DNA of 5,539 nucleotides, taken from the NCBI GenBank assembly GCA_016788685.1, contig JAEUSS010000402.1, positions 1 through 5,539 on the forward strand, written 5' to 3'. Numbering within the stretch: position 1 is the first letter of the stretch; every line of letters starts with the position of its first letter. The DNA comes from Prolixibacteraceae bacterium. Lineage in GTDB: Bacteria; Bacteroidota; Bacteroidia; Bacteroidales; Prolixibacteraceae. Under the pieces are notes generated by a model. It saw nothing but the letters and a program-made list of their open reading frames with translations. It searched no databases and was not told where the DNA came from. Of the stretch, positions 1-5,539 are shown one piece after another. The position numbers and the translations under genes are program-made.

Positions 1-1295
1 AGAAAACCGATTGGTCGTGGACCGGAACATTTCCGGCAAAAAAACTGAAGGAAGGCGCTTCATATACAATCAATTTCAGGGTAAGCCTGAAAAACGGAGA
101 TCGTGTTTCTTCGGTAAGAAACTTTGTTTTTTCAGAATCCAAAACTGAAGTAATTCCGGAAGCCCCCCGGATGAACCTGTTGGGAAACCCACAGCACAGA
201 GGGCTTGCCGATGGTTTAAAATCCAGTGGTTTGCAGCTGGCCTGGACAAAAAATGCCGGTTCGAACATTTGGATGTGCAGCCCGGTTTATGCCAACGGGA
301 AGGTATTTGTCGCAACGATGGACGAGTTTGCCCACGAAAATAACCACATCGTGGCGTTCAACGCGCAGACAGGCGACATGCTCTGGAAATATAAAACGCA
401 AAGCTCTGTAAAAAACACCATTTGTGTGGATACGGACAAAGTGCTGGCCACCGATGAAGAAGGCATTGCCTATGCTCTCGATGCCGGCACCGGCAATCAG
501 ATATGGAAGAAAGAACTGGGCCGGAAAAGCGTGAGTAGCTATATTTCAGGAAATGTAGTTGAAAACGGAATCTTGTACACTGGTTTTGGTAGCTATTTGT
601 CGGCGCTTAGAACCTCCGACGGGTCAACAGTTTGGACGAATACAGATTGGAACGGCGGCGAAGGAACCCCCATGACCCATACCATTGCCGGAAATATGCT
701 GATTACCGGATCCAATTGGAAAGCACTGTTCGGACACGACCGGACAACCGGAAAAAAGAAATGGGAATACAGCGACAGCGGAGTCAGGTTCAGGAGTAGC
801 AGTGCGGTATTGGCTGACGATACCCTTTTTGTTACTGGACTGAAAGCTCTAGTGAAAATGAATTCATCTTCCGGCGAAGTATACAAGGTTCTGCCCGTTC
901 CTTACGAAATACAAACTGCTTCGGCTCCGCTGGTAACCGAAAAAATGATCGTTTTGGGTACTTCAAACGACGGTTTGGTCGCATTCGACCGGACGACTAT
1001 GAAGGAACTATGGAAAGTAAAAGTAGGTGCTTCGTTAATTTACACTTCACCTTACTCGAAGCCTTTTTCAGCTACAGTAGAGGCATCTCCCATTCTGGCG
1101 GGAAACCAGATCATATTTGGCGCTTCCGATGGTTACCTCTATGTGGTTGATGCCGCCAGCGGAGCACCCATTCAAAAAATTGAACTGGGCGCCCCTATAT
1201 TGAGTACACCCTGCATCTCAGGAAGTGCGCTGTTTGTAACTGATTTCTCCGGGAATGTATATTGTTTCTCGTTAAATGAATTGGAAAACAAATAA
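1..1295 (+). CDS. PQQ-type beta-propeller protein, C-terminal part (probable metallophosphoesterase-propeller fusion), 5' partial
   Basis: The reading frame is open from position 3 with no stop, so the gene starts outside the window; the Met at 171 is internal, not the start. The first ~56 residues (TDWSWTGTFPAKKL..., YTINFRVSLKNGDRV) look like a beta-sandwich segment. I recall this as the piece linking an N-terminal calcineurin-like phosphoesterase to a propeller in Bacteroidota proteins, but that catalytic part is not visible. From about 180 onward there are roughly seven blade repeats with the PQQ/BamB signature, a Gly-rich turn followed by Trp: AWTKNAG, GDMLWKYK, GNQIWKKELG, GSTVWTN, GKKKWEY, MKELWKVKVG, and a last degenerate GAPIQKIELG. 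Repeated 'DGYLYVVDAASG'-like strands fit the same fold. The propeller is most likely extracytoplasmic. The stop is 13 bp before the next gene, so the two are probably co-transcribed. Propeller assignment is strong; the phosphoesterase fusion is inference from family recall. A plain BamB-like or PQQ-binding protein is the alternative. Confidence 0.8.
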   Translation, partial: KTDWSWTGTFPAKKLKEGASYTINFRVSLKNGDRVSSVRNFVFSESKTEVIPEAPRMNLLGNPQHRGLADGLKSSGLQLAWTKNAGSNIWMCSPVYANGKVFVATMDEFAHENNHIVAFNAQTGDMLWKYKTQSSVKNTICVDTDKVLATDEEGIAYALDAGTGNQIWKKELGRKSVSSYISGNVVENGILYTGFGSYLSALRTSDGSTVWTNTDWNGGEGTPMTHTIAGNMLITGSNWKALFGHDRTTGKKKWEYSDSGVRFRSSSAVLADDTLFVTGLKALVKMNSSSGEVYKVLPVPYEIQTASAPLVTEKMIVLGTSNDGLVAFDRTTMKELWKVKVGASLIYTSPYSKPFSATVEASPILAGNQIIFGASDGYLYVVDAASGAPIQKIELGAPILSTPCISGSALFVTDFSGNVYCFSLNELENK

Positions 1296-1308
1296 AAACA
1301 GATAAGAA

Positions 1309-2214
1309 ATGAAGAAGTTATTTGTTGGCTTGGTAATAGTATTCGCGCTGTTCTCCGGAATTGTTCAGGCCAAAAGAAATTCGGTACGAGTGGTTTTTGT
1401 CGCATTGGACGGAATCAGTGTGGAAGGTTTTAAAAAAGCCCATACGCCCAATCTGGATGCCCTGATGGCGGAAGGCATTCTATCGTTGAATACGCGAAAT
1501 GTAATGCCATCGGTAACCTTGCCCAACTGGACAAGCCATTTAACCGGAAGTGGGCCGGAACAACACGGTGTGGTTGGCAACGACTGGGTGATTAGTAAAC
1601 ATGTATTACCTGCAATTGAAACCGATGCAAAGGGTTACTATCCTTCTGTTTTTAAAGTGCTGAAAGACCAAGTGAGGGAAGTTAAAACGGGGTTTTATTA
1701 TAACTGGAAAGAGTTGGTTTATCCGTACAACCAGGAATACATCGATGAAGTAAATTTTCAGGAGAACGACGGGTACGTGGAAAATTATGGAAATGCGCTG
1801 GCTTTTCTAGTTGCCAATAAGGCAAGGCCAACTTTCATTTTCCTTTACTCGGTTCATACCGATCATACCGGTCATCAATACGGCTGGATGTCGCCCGAAT
1901 ATATTCAATCCATCGAGGAGGCTGATGTTCAGATTGGCAAATTTCTGGATAAAATGAAGAGCGAAGGGCTTTACAACAGCACTCATTTCATTTTTGCATC
2001 CGACCACGGTGGAATCAACAAAGGTCATGGTGGCGTAACCGTTAATGAAATGGAAGTGCCATGGGGCATAACTGGTCCGGGAATCGTGAAAGGGCAAAAG
2101 CTGAAAGAACCAAACAATACGGTCAATACCGCGGCTGTAGTATTAAAACTGTTCAAAGGCAAAAACCCTCTGTGCTGGACTGGAGAAGTACCTTCCTCTA
2201 TATTCAAACAGTAG
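1309..2214 (+). CDS. secreted alkaline-phosphatase-superfamily protein (type I phosphodiesterase/nucleotide pyrophosphatase-like), Thr nucleophile
   Basis: A 301-residue exported hydrolase, predicted to cleave phosphate mono- or diesters in the periplasm with two metal ions. Residues 1-21 form a Sec signal peptide: MKK, a hydrophobic core, and likely cleavage after VQA. The superfamily metal site is complete: D34 (VALDGIS), nucleophile T70 in PSVTLPNW with N73 nearby, D185 and H189 (HTDHTGH), D232-H233 (SDHGG) and H240 (KGHGG). The TLPNWTSHLTG context resembles the nucleotide pyrophosphatase/phosphodiesterase motif (T-F-P-N-H), favouring a phosphodiesterase over a classical Ser alkaline phosphatase. 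Length suits the small single-domain bacterial members. The ATG at 1309 directly precedes the signal peptide; the leader is A-rich with no clear Shine-Dalgarno, usual for Bacteroidota. It lies 13 bp after the propeller gene and upstream of a paralogue sharing DHGGINKGHG, implying an ancient duplication. Family is confident; substrate is unknown (nucleotide, sugar-phosphate or lipid diesters are all possible). Confidence 0.9.
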   Translation: MKKLFVGLVIVFALFSGIVQAKRNSVRVVFVALDGISVEGFKKAHTPNLDALMAEGILSLNTRNVMPSVTLPNWTSHLTGSGPEQHGVVGNDWVISKHVLPAIETDAKGYYPSVFKVLKDQVREVKTGFYYNWKELVYPYNQEYIDEVNFQENDGYVENYGNALAFLVANKARPTFIFLYSVHTDHTGHQYGWMSPEYIQSIEEADVQIGKFLDKMKSEGLYNSTHFIFASDHGGINKGHGGVTVNEMEVPWGITGPGIVKGQKLKEPNNTVNTAAVVLKLFKGKNPLCWTGEVPSSIFKQ

Positions 2215-2270
2215 AATTTTATGGGCTGGAAATATCCCGGGTCATTATATCAAAACAATTTTTAGTGGAA

Positions 2271-2292
2271 GTCCATGTTGTTTAAGATGGAC
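2271..2292 (+). other. small hairpin in the 116-bp gap between the two phosphodiesterase paralogues
   Basis: GTCCAT (2271-2276) and ATGGAC (2287-2292) are perfect inverted copies separated by 10 bases. On the plus strand the stem is followed by AAAAAG rather than a T run, so it is not a convincing intrinsic terminator. It might be an RNA-processing or stability element, or chance. I find no clear TAnnTTTG promoter in 2215-2330, so read-through from the upstream gene is possible. Confidence 0.25.
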
Positions 2293-2330
2293 AAAAAGTT
2301 AGAAGAACAGATAAATTAATTCTATAAAAG

Positions 2331-3224
2331 ATGATAAAAAGAGTAATTTCAAGTTTGGCGTGGATCGTGTTGTTGGCAATGCCCTTTCATGGATTTGCCA
2401 ACCCCAAAGGGATCAAACATGTAATCCTGATTGGATTTGATGGCTGGGGTGCATATAGTGTTCCCAATGCTGATATGCCAACAGCAAAAATGATGATGAA
2501 AAAGGGGGCATTTAGTCTGACAAACAGGTCGGTTTTGCCATCCAGCTCTGCAGTTAACTGGGCGTCGATGTTAATGGTCGCACCACCTGAATTGCATGGA
2601 TATACCCAATGGGGAAGCCAAACACCCGAACTGCCTTCGCGCGTAATTGGGCCAGGTGGAATATTTCCGTCGGTTTTGGGACAACTGAAAACCCAAAAAC
2701 CGGCACTGAAAACAGCAGTAATATACAATTGGGATGGAGTTGGATATCTGTTTGAGCAAAAAATGACCGATACAGTGATTAATGCGTCTAAAGATGAAGA
2801 AGTAATTGATAAAGCCGTTGGGGTGATTAAAGACATCAAACCTGATTTTCTGTTCATCCACTTCGACGAGCCTGATGGCGTTGGGCATGGAGCAGGCCAC
2901 GACACTCCGGCCTATTATGAGCAGTTGGAAAAGAATGATGTTTACCTGACCAAAGTTCTTCAGGCAGTAAAAGACGCCGGTCTCGAAAAGGGAACGCTGA
3001 TTATTGTAGCTGCTGATCATGGCGGAATAAACAAAGGGCATGGAAGTATATCTATGGCCGAGATGCAGACTCCTCTGATTTTCTTCGGAAAAGGAGTCAG
3101 GCAACAGCCGGAGATGCAGCAGAGTATTATGATTTATGACATTGGCGCAACCATTGCCTGGCTTTTTGACCTGAAATTTCCTCAGGTGTGGACAGGTCGC
3201 CCGATAAAAGAAGCGTTTAGGTAA
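2331..3224 (+). CDS. secreted alkaline-phosphatase-superfamily protein, paralogue of the preceding gene, Ser in nucleophile position
   Basis: A 297-residue exported hydrolase of the same fold as the gene before it. The signal peptide covers about residues 1-23 (MIKR, hydrophobic stretch, likely cleavage after GFA). Metal ligands are all present: D37 (IGFDGW), D182 and H186 (EPDGVGH), D229-H230 (ADHGG) and H237 (KGHG). Aligning PSSSAVNW here with PSVTLPNW upstream places S73 where the neighbour has its Thr nucleophile, with N76 conserved. Ser is the nucleophile of classical alkaline phosphatases, so this enzyme may prefer monoesters or different substrates from its neighbour; that is inference. 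Overall identity outside motifs looks modest, so the duplication is not recent. The ATG at 2331 follows TAAAAG, with no strong Shine-Dalgarno. It is the last intact gene before the decay zone; the fucosidase remnant begins about 47 bp downstream and may once have shared its transcript. Confidence 0.9.
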   Translation: MIKRVISSLAWIVLLAMPFHGFANPKGIKHVILIGFDGWGAYSVPNADMPTAKMMMKKGAFSLTNRSVLPSSSAVNWASMLMVAPPELHGYTQWGSQTPELPSRVIGPGGIFPSVLGQLKTQKPALKTAVIYNWDGVGYLFEQKMTDTVINASKDEEVIDKAVGVIKDIKPDFLFIHFDEPDGVGHGAGHDTPAYYEQLEKNDVYLTKVLQAVKDAGLEKGTLIIVAADHGGINKGHGSISMAEMQTPLIFFGKGVRQQPEMQQSIMIYDIGATIAWLFDLKFPQVWTGRPIKEAFR

Positions 3225-3271
3225 ACTCCATTTAATCAGGGAAAAGATAGAACCTACAAACAATTAAAACG

Positions 3272-4049
3272 ATGTATTAATAAACCGAATTATAGCTGTT
3301 GTCTTGCTATCCATACTGGTATGCGGCACAAAACCCAAAGACCAGACGTGAAAACGGCATCGACCATCAAAATCAAGGAAACCGACACCCGGGATTCCAT
3401 CATTTTTATGGCTGCTCATGTTGTTCATACCTCAAACCAGTTTGAGGCTTTGAAAAATGAATTTATTGCTTTTATTCACTTTGGATACAATACATTTACC
3501 CGGATGGAATGGGGTTCAGGAAAGTACGATCCTGAAATTTTTAACCTGTAAAACCTGGATACCGATCAATGGTTCAGGGCGATGAAAGCTGCCGGGATGA
3601 AGATGGTGATCTCCAGCGCTAAACATCACTATGGATTTTGCCTGTGGCAAAGCCGCTATACACGTCATGCATCATGTCAACTCCATTTCGAAATGGGAAA
3701 GGCGATGTGATGAAAGAACTGTCGGCATCTTGTCAGGAATACGGGCTTAAACTCGGCGTTTACCTTTCTTTGGCAGACTTGTATTAAATTGAAAATCAGG
3801 AAGGCCTGCATGGGGACCAAAGTAAAAAAAGGAGCGGGTTATTCCGCGGTCAATCGAAGGCCGTCCTTTTGCCAACAAAACGATGTTTAAGTTTGTGGTG
3901 GACGATTACAACGAATATTTCCTCAACCAACTGTTCGAGTAACATACTGAATATGGCCCCATTCATGAGGTGTGGTTTGATGGCGCTCATCCAAAAACCA
4001 AGGGGGCTAGCAATACAATTACACTGCATGGAAAGAACTGATTCATTTT
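3272..4049 (+). pseudogene. GH29 alpha-L-fucosidase (lipoprotein-type), decayed and truncated by an insertion sequence
   Basis: The remnant reads across all three frames as one GH29 protein. The ATG at 3272 is out of frame with a lipoprotein-like signal (INRIIAVVLL, then LVCGTKPK) read from 3274. The frame then shifts near 3330-3348 into AAHVV, NEFIAFIHFG, NTFTRMEWGSG and DPEIFNL, with TAA at 3549. The same frame continues as DTDQWFRAMKAAGMKMVI and KHHYGFCLWQSRYT. A shift near 3669 gives IMSTPFRNGKGDV to VYLSLADLY, then TAA at 3785. Another shift near 3824-3830 gives RVIPRSIEGRPFANKT and VVDDYNEYFLNQLFE, TAA at 3940, then EYGPIHEVWFDGAHPKTKG. After a G-run slip at 4002-4006 and TAG at 4008 comes YNYTAWKELIH, where the IS begins. 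The WFDG Asp (3979-3981), expected to be the GH29 nucleophile, survives; the family KHHDGF motif is KHHYGF (Tyr codon 3630-3632). Only about the N-terminal 250-260 residues remain, so no active enzyme can be made. Family call is strong from several colinear motifs. Confidence 0.9.
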
Positions 4050-4071
4050 GGATCAATTCAAAAAACGGGTG
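4050..4071 (+). repeat. left terminal inverted repeat of the IS
   Basis: Matches the reverse complement of 5289-5310 at 18 of 22 positions: the outer 12 bases GGATCAATTCAA and the inner GGGTG are identical, with four mismatches in the five bases between them. It starts exactly where fucosidase similarity stops, which fixes the left edge of the element. Confidence 0.85.
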
Positions 4072-4101
4072 GAGCTATAAAATTGTTTCTATCTTTCGTG
4101 C

Positions 4102-5276
4102 ATGGAAATTGAATCATTACTGAAATACCTTCTGCCGGAAGAATTACTTGCCTATTTTGAATTAACAGGTATTGAGGGAATCGGAAGCGAACACTTTATG
4201 CTTGTACCTGGATGAGAAAAATGCTATTCCACCGGAGCATAGCGAAAAACAGTTAGTATCCCATGGATTTGATGATCCGGTTACTATCCAGGATTTTCCG
4301 TTGTGTCAAAAGCGTGTTTATCTTGTTGTTCGCCGGCGCAGGTGGAAAGACAAATTAACAGGGCAGATTTATAGTCGGACCTGAGATTTGGCAGCCAGGG
4401 AAACCAGCTACTCTAAAGAGTTTGCTGCTTTTTTTAAAGAGTTATTTGGACAGGTACCCCATCAGCAGCAAAAGCCTTGAGAAACACTATTCTATTAATG
4501 GCGACCATCTCGGACAGCAATACAAGGAGCATTTAAGCGGTTACAGCCAGTGGGACCAGAAAGACCATGCCCAAGACTGGATGTTGTTCCCAGAAAACCT
4601 GGGGGCACGGCTGAGCCTTGATGAAACGTCCCTGTCAAACGGTGAGCTATACACGATCCTAACCAACAAAGCAGCCAAGGGACAGAAAGGTGTGTTGGCA
4701 GCGATGGTCAGGGGCACTAAAGCAGAATCGGTGATTGAGGTATTGACCAAAATCCCTCAGCGATTGCTGGGATGCGATCAATGAAGAAACCAATCACAGA
4801 CAATGCCCGTTGGGAGAAAGCCGAATATGTGCCTTTTCGCTTTGAAAACGGCGATACCAAGAGACAACTCCTGGCCTGAAGCCGTTACCTGCTGTTCAAA
4901 TCAGCCGACAAATGGTCCCCCCAGTCAAAAAGCAAGGGCTAAAATCCTGTTTGCCCAGTATCCCGACATCCGGAAAGCCTTCAACCTGACCCACAAACTA
5001 AGACTGATTTTCTCCCTGGCAAAGGATAAGGCCTTAGTTTATACCAAACTGGCGCATTGGTACGATCAAGTGACTGATTCATGGTTTAAATCATTTAACA
5101 CGATCTCGGCAACAATTTACACACATTATCGCGAAATACTGAACTTCTTCGATAACCGGTCAACTAACGCTTCGGCAGAATCATTTAATGCCAAGCTGAA
5201 AGCATTCCGGGCTAACTTAAGAGGTGTCCGGGCTATTACCTTCTTCCTCTTTAGAGTAGCTAAAATTTATGCCTGA
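4102..5276 (+). pseudogene. ISAon1-like DDE transposase, multiply frameshifted and internally deleted
   Basis: Reading starts at the ATG at 4102 (MEIESLLKYLLPEELLAYFE). An extra base near 4203 moves to the frame of LYLDEKNAIPPEH, FDDPVTIQDFP and VYLVVRRRRWKDK; TGA at 4382 stands where the family has Trp. After DLAARETSYSKEFAAF, a shift at the C run 4457-4460 leads to SKSLEKHYSINGDHLGQQYK, SQWDQKDHAQDWMLFPENLG and SLDETSLSNGELYTILTNKA. After IPQRL, about 50 residues expected from the family are missing, and the sequence rejoins at WDAINEE (4768). Another shift near 4790-4805 gives ARWEKAEYVP and FENGDTKRQLLA, with TGA at 4877 where Arg is expected. A six-C run (4917-4922) shifts the frame again into SQKARAKILFAQYPDIRKAF, FKSFNTISATIYTHY, FFDNRSTNASAESFNAK and the C-terminus. 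The first catalytic Asp (4620-4622) and the Glu (5178-5180) remain; the segment that should carry the second Asp and the DRFHV-type motif is deleted. The enzyme is inactive. Confidence 0.88.
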
Positions 5277-5288
5277 GAAGGTAGGATA

Positions 5289-5310
5289 CACCCTAATGTT
5301 GAATTGATCC
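5289..5310 (-). repeat. right terminal inverted repeat of the IS
   Basis: Inverted partner of 4050-4071, with 18 of 22 positions identical, ending TTGAATTGATCC on the plus strand. It lies 12 bp after the transposase stop and marks the right edge of the element. Confidence 0.85.
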
Positions 5311-5317
5311 TTGATCC
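5304..5317 (+). repeat. tandem 7-bp repeat TTGATCC at the right IS edge
   Basis: TTGATCC occurs twice back to back: 5304-5310 is the tip of the right inverted repeat and 5311-5317 is the adjacent flank. The outer copy may be a remnant of another IS end, a result of the rearrangement that removed the rest of the fucosidase gene, or chance similarity of the target. Alignment with the left repeat favours 5310 as the true edge. Confidence 0.6.
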
Positions 5318-5347
5318 CATTTAAGGGTATTTGATGAAAATTTCCCT

Positions 5348-5393
5348 AAAACAAAAAGCGTTTAAATCTTACGACTTAAACGCTTTTTGTTTT
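5348..5393 (-). terminator. intrinsic terminator for tRNA-Leu, probably bidirectional
   Basis: Perfect 18-bp arms, AAAACAAAAAGCGTTTAA (5348-5365) and TTAAACGCTTTTTGTTTT (5376-5393), flank a 10-base loop. Read on the minus strand it begins three bases after the tRNA discriminator base and ends in a T-rich tail, the expected place for tRNA termination. The arms are symmetrical with A-rich and T-rich ends, so it should also stop plus-strand transcripts leaving the IS and fucosidase remnants. Confidence 0.85.
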
Positions 5394-5396
5394 CAG

Positions 5397-5480
5397 TGCC
5401 CAGAACAAGACTCGAACTTGCACACCGGAACCGGCACCAGCCCCTCAAGCTGGCGTGTCTACCAATTTCACCATCTGGGC
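5397..5480 (-). tRNA. tRNA-Leu, anticodon GAG
   Basis: The minus strand folds as a complete class II tRNA of 84 nt. The acceptor stem is GCCCAGA (5' end at 5480) with TCTGGGC, and the discriminator is A at 5397. The D arm contains AAATTGGTAGACAC, and the anticodon stem is CCAGC/GCTGG. The seven-base loop TTGAGGG has anticodon GAG at 5444-5446, which reads Leu codons CUC and CUU. A long variable arm (GCCGG/CCGGT stem) and a T arm GCAAG-TTCGAGT-CTTGT complete it. The long variable arm agrees with leucine identity. The 3' CCA is not encoded (A is followed by CTG), so it must be added by the CCA-adding enzyme. Confidence 0.96.
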
Positions 5481-5498
5481 ATTTCAATTTTGTGTGTG

Positions 5499-5533
5499 CA
5501 AAACTATAAAAATTCTTAAAACCTCATCACAAA
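5499..5533 (-). promoter_or_regulatory. candidate Bacteroidota-type promoter for tRNA-Leu
   Basis: On the minus strand, TAGTTTTG (plus-strand 5499-5506) matches the Bacteroidota -7 consensus TAnnTTTG exactly and lies 18 bases upstream of the mature tRNA 5' end. A TTTG (5530-5533) upstream could be the -33 element; the 23-bp spacing is somewhat longer than typical. Motif match only, in AT-rich sequence, so moderate confidence. Confidence 0.55.
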
Positions 5534-5539
5534 AATCCG

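Larger units (their letters stand above)
4050..5310 (+). mobile_element. degenerate ISAon1-like insertion sequence
   Basis: A 1261-bp element bounded by 22-bp terminal inverted repeats that begin GGATCAATTCAA, enclosing a broken DDE transposase. The left end interrupts the fucosidase remnant directly after its YNYTAWKELIH segment, so this is a true insertion into that gene. The transposase sits 52 bp inside the left end and stops 34 bp inside the right end, the compact layout expected of an IS. The 8-bp flanks, TTCATTTT left and TTGATCCC right, do not match, so a target duplication is absent or eroded. Fucosidase sequence does not resume on the right, which suggests a deletion or rearrangement after insertion. 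The element cannot move by itself. The ISAon1 assignment rests on recalled protein motifs. Confidence 0.85.

Noticed and set aside
171..1295. Treating ATG 171 as the real start of the propeller gene
   Set aside because: The frame stays open upstream to position 3 with a protein-like sequence, there is no signal peptide after 171, and no leader typical of a start; the gene is 5' partial.
2387..3263. Long minus-strand open frames (172 and 230 codons) opposite the second phosphodiesterase gene
   Set aside because: They lie opposite a gene with a signal peptide and complete metal-site motifs, show no recognisable domain, and are explained as antisense shadows of its codon bias.
3321..3551. A standalone 76-residue protein
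   Set aside because: Its sequence is the N-terminal GH29 segment (IAFIHFG, NTFTRMEWG), and the similarity continues in the same frame past the stop, so it is a fragment of the fucosidase pseudogene.
4422..4784. A functional transposase of 120 residues
   Set aside because: It carries only the middle part of the catalytic domain with the first Asp; the second Asp is deleted and the Glu lies in another frame.
5397..5480. tRNA-Leu as the attachment site of an integrated element
   Set aside because: No integrase gene or repeated tRNA 3' segment is visible in the window; the adjacent IS has its own inverted repeats and does not touch the tRNA.
5331..5519. Plus-strand 62-codon open frame across the hairpin and tRNA
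   Set aside because: It spans a perfect terminator and a complete tRNA on the other strand; the protein has no independent support.

Overview
The window looks like an accessory stretch of a Bacteroidota chromosome, perhaps a Marinilabiliales/Prolixibacteraceae-like lineage. Supporting signs are the protein families (a phosphoesterase-type PQQ propeller, small alkaline-phosphatase-superfamily enzymes, a GH29 fucosidase, an ISAon1-like transposase), A-rich leaders without clear Shine-Dalgarno sites, and a TAnnTTTG-type -7 box ahead of a tRNA. The lineage is inferred from family recall and not proven.

Positions 1-3224 hold three intact plus-strand hydrolase-type genes: the 3' part of a protein ending in a PQQ-type beta-propeller, then, 13 bp later, a secreted alkaline-phosphatase-superfamily phosphodiesterase with a Thr nucleophile, then, after a 116-bp gap, a paralogue with Ser in the nucleophile position. 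Together they look like a periplasmic phosphoester or organophosphate scavenging cluster. The substrate cannot be read from the sequence.

Positions 3225-5310 are a decay zone. A GH29 alpha-L-fucosidase gene (lipoprotein-type N-terminus) begins about 47 bp after the third gene. It is wrecked by at least four stop codons and several frameshifts, and is cut off by an insertion sequence. That element (4050-5310, 1261 bp) has 22-bp imperfect terminal inverted repeats and an ISAon1-like DDE transposase that is itself dead: two in-frame stops, several frameshifts, and an internal deletion of the region that should carry the second catalytic Asp. The fucosidase does not resume on the far side, and no convincing target duplication is present.

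Positions 5311-5539 hold a perfect 18-bp-arm hairpin terminator and, on the minus strand, a tRNA-Leu(GAG) gene with no encoded CCA and a candidate promoter. The tRNA is convergent with everything to its left, and the hairpin sits between the two transcription directions.

I see no CRISPR array, toxin-antitoxin pair, defence system or obviously new multi-gene system here. The most distinctive items are the phosphoesterase cluster with its Thr/Ser paralogue pair, and the layered decay of fucosidase plus IS beside it.
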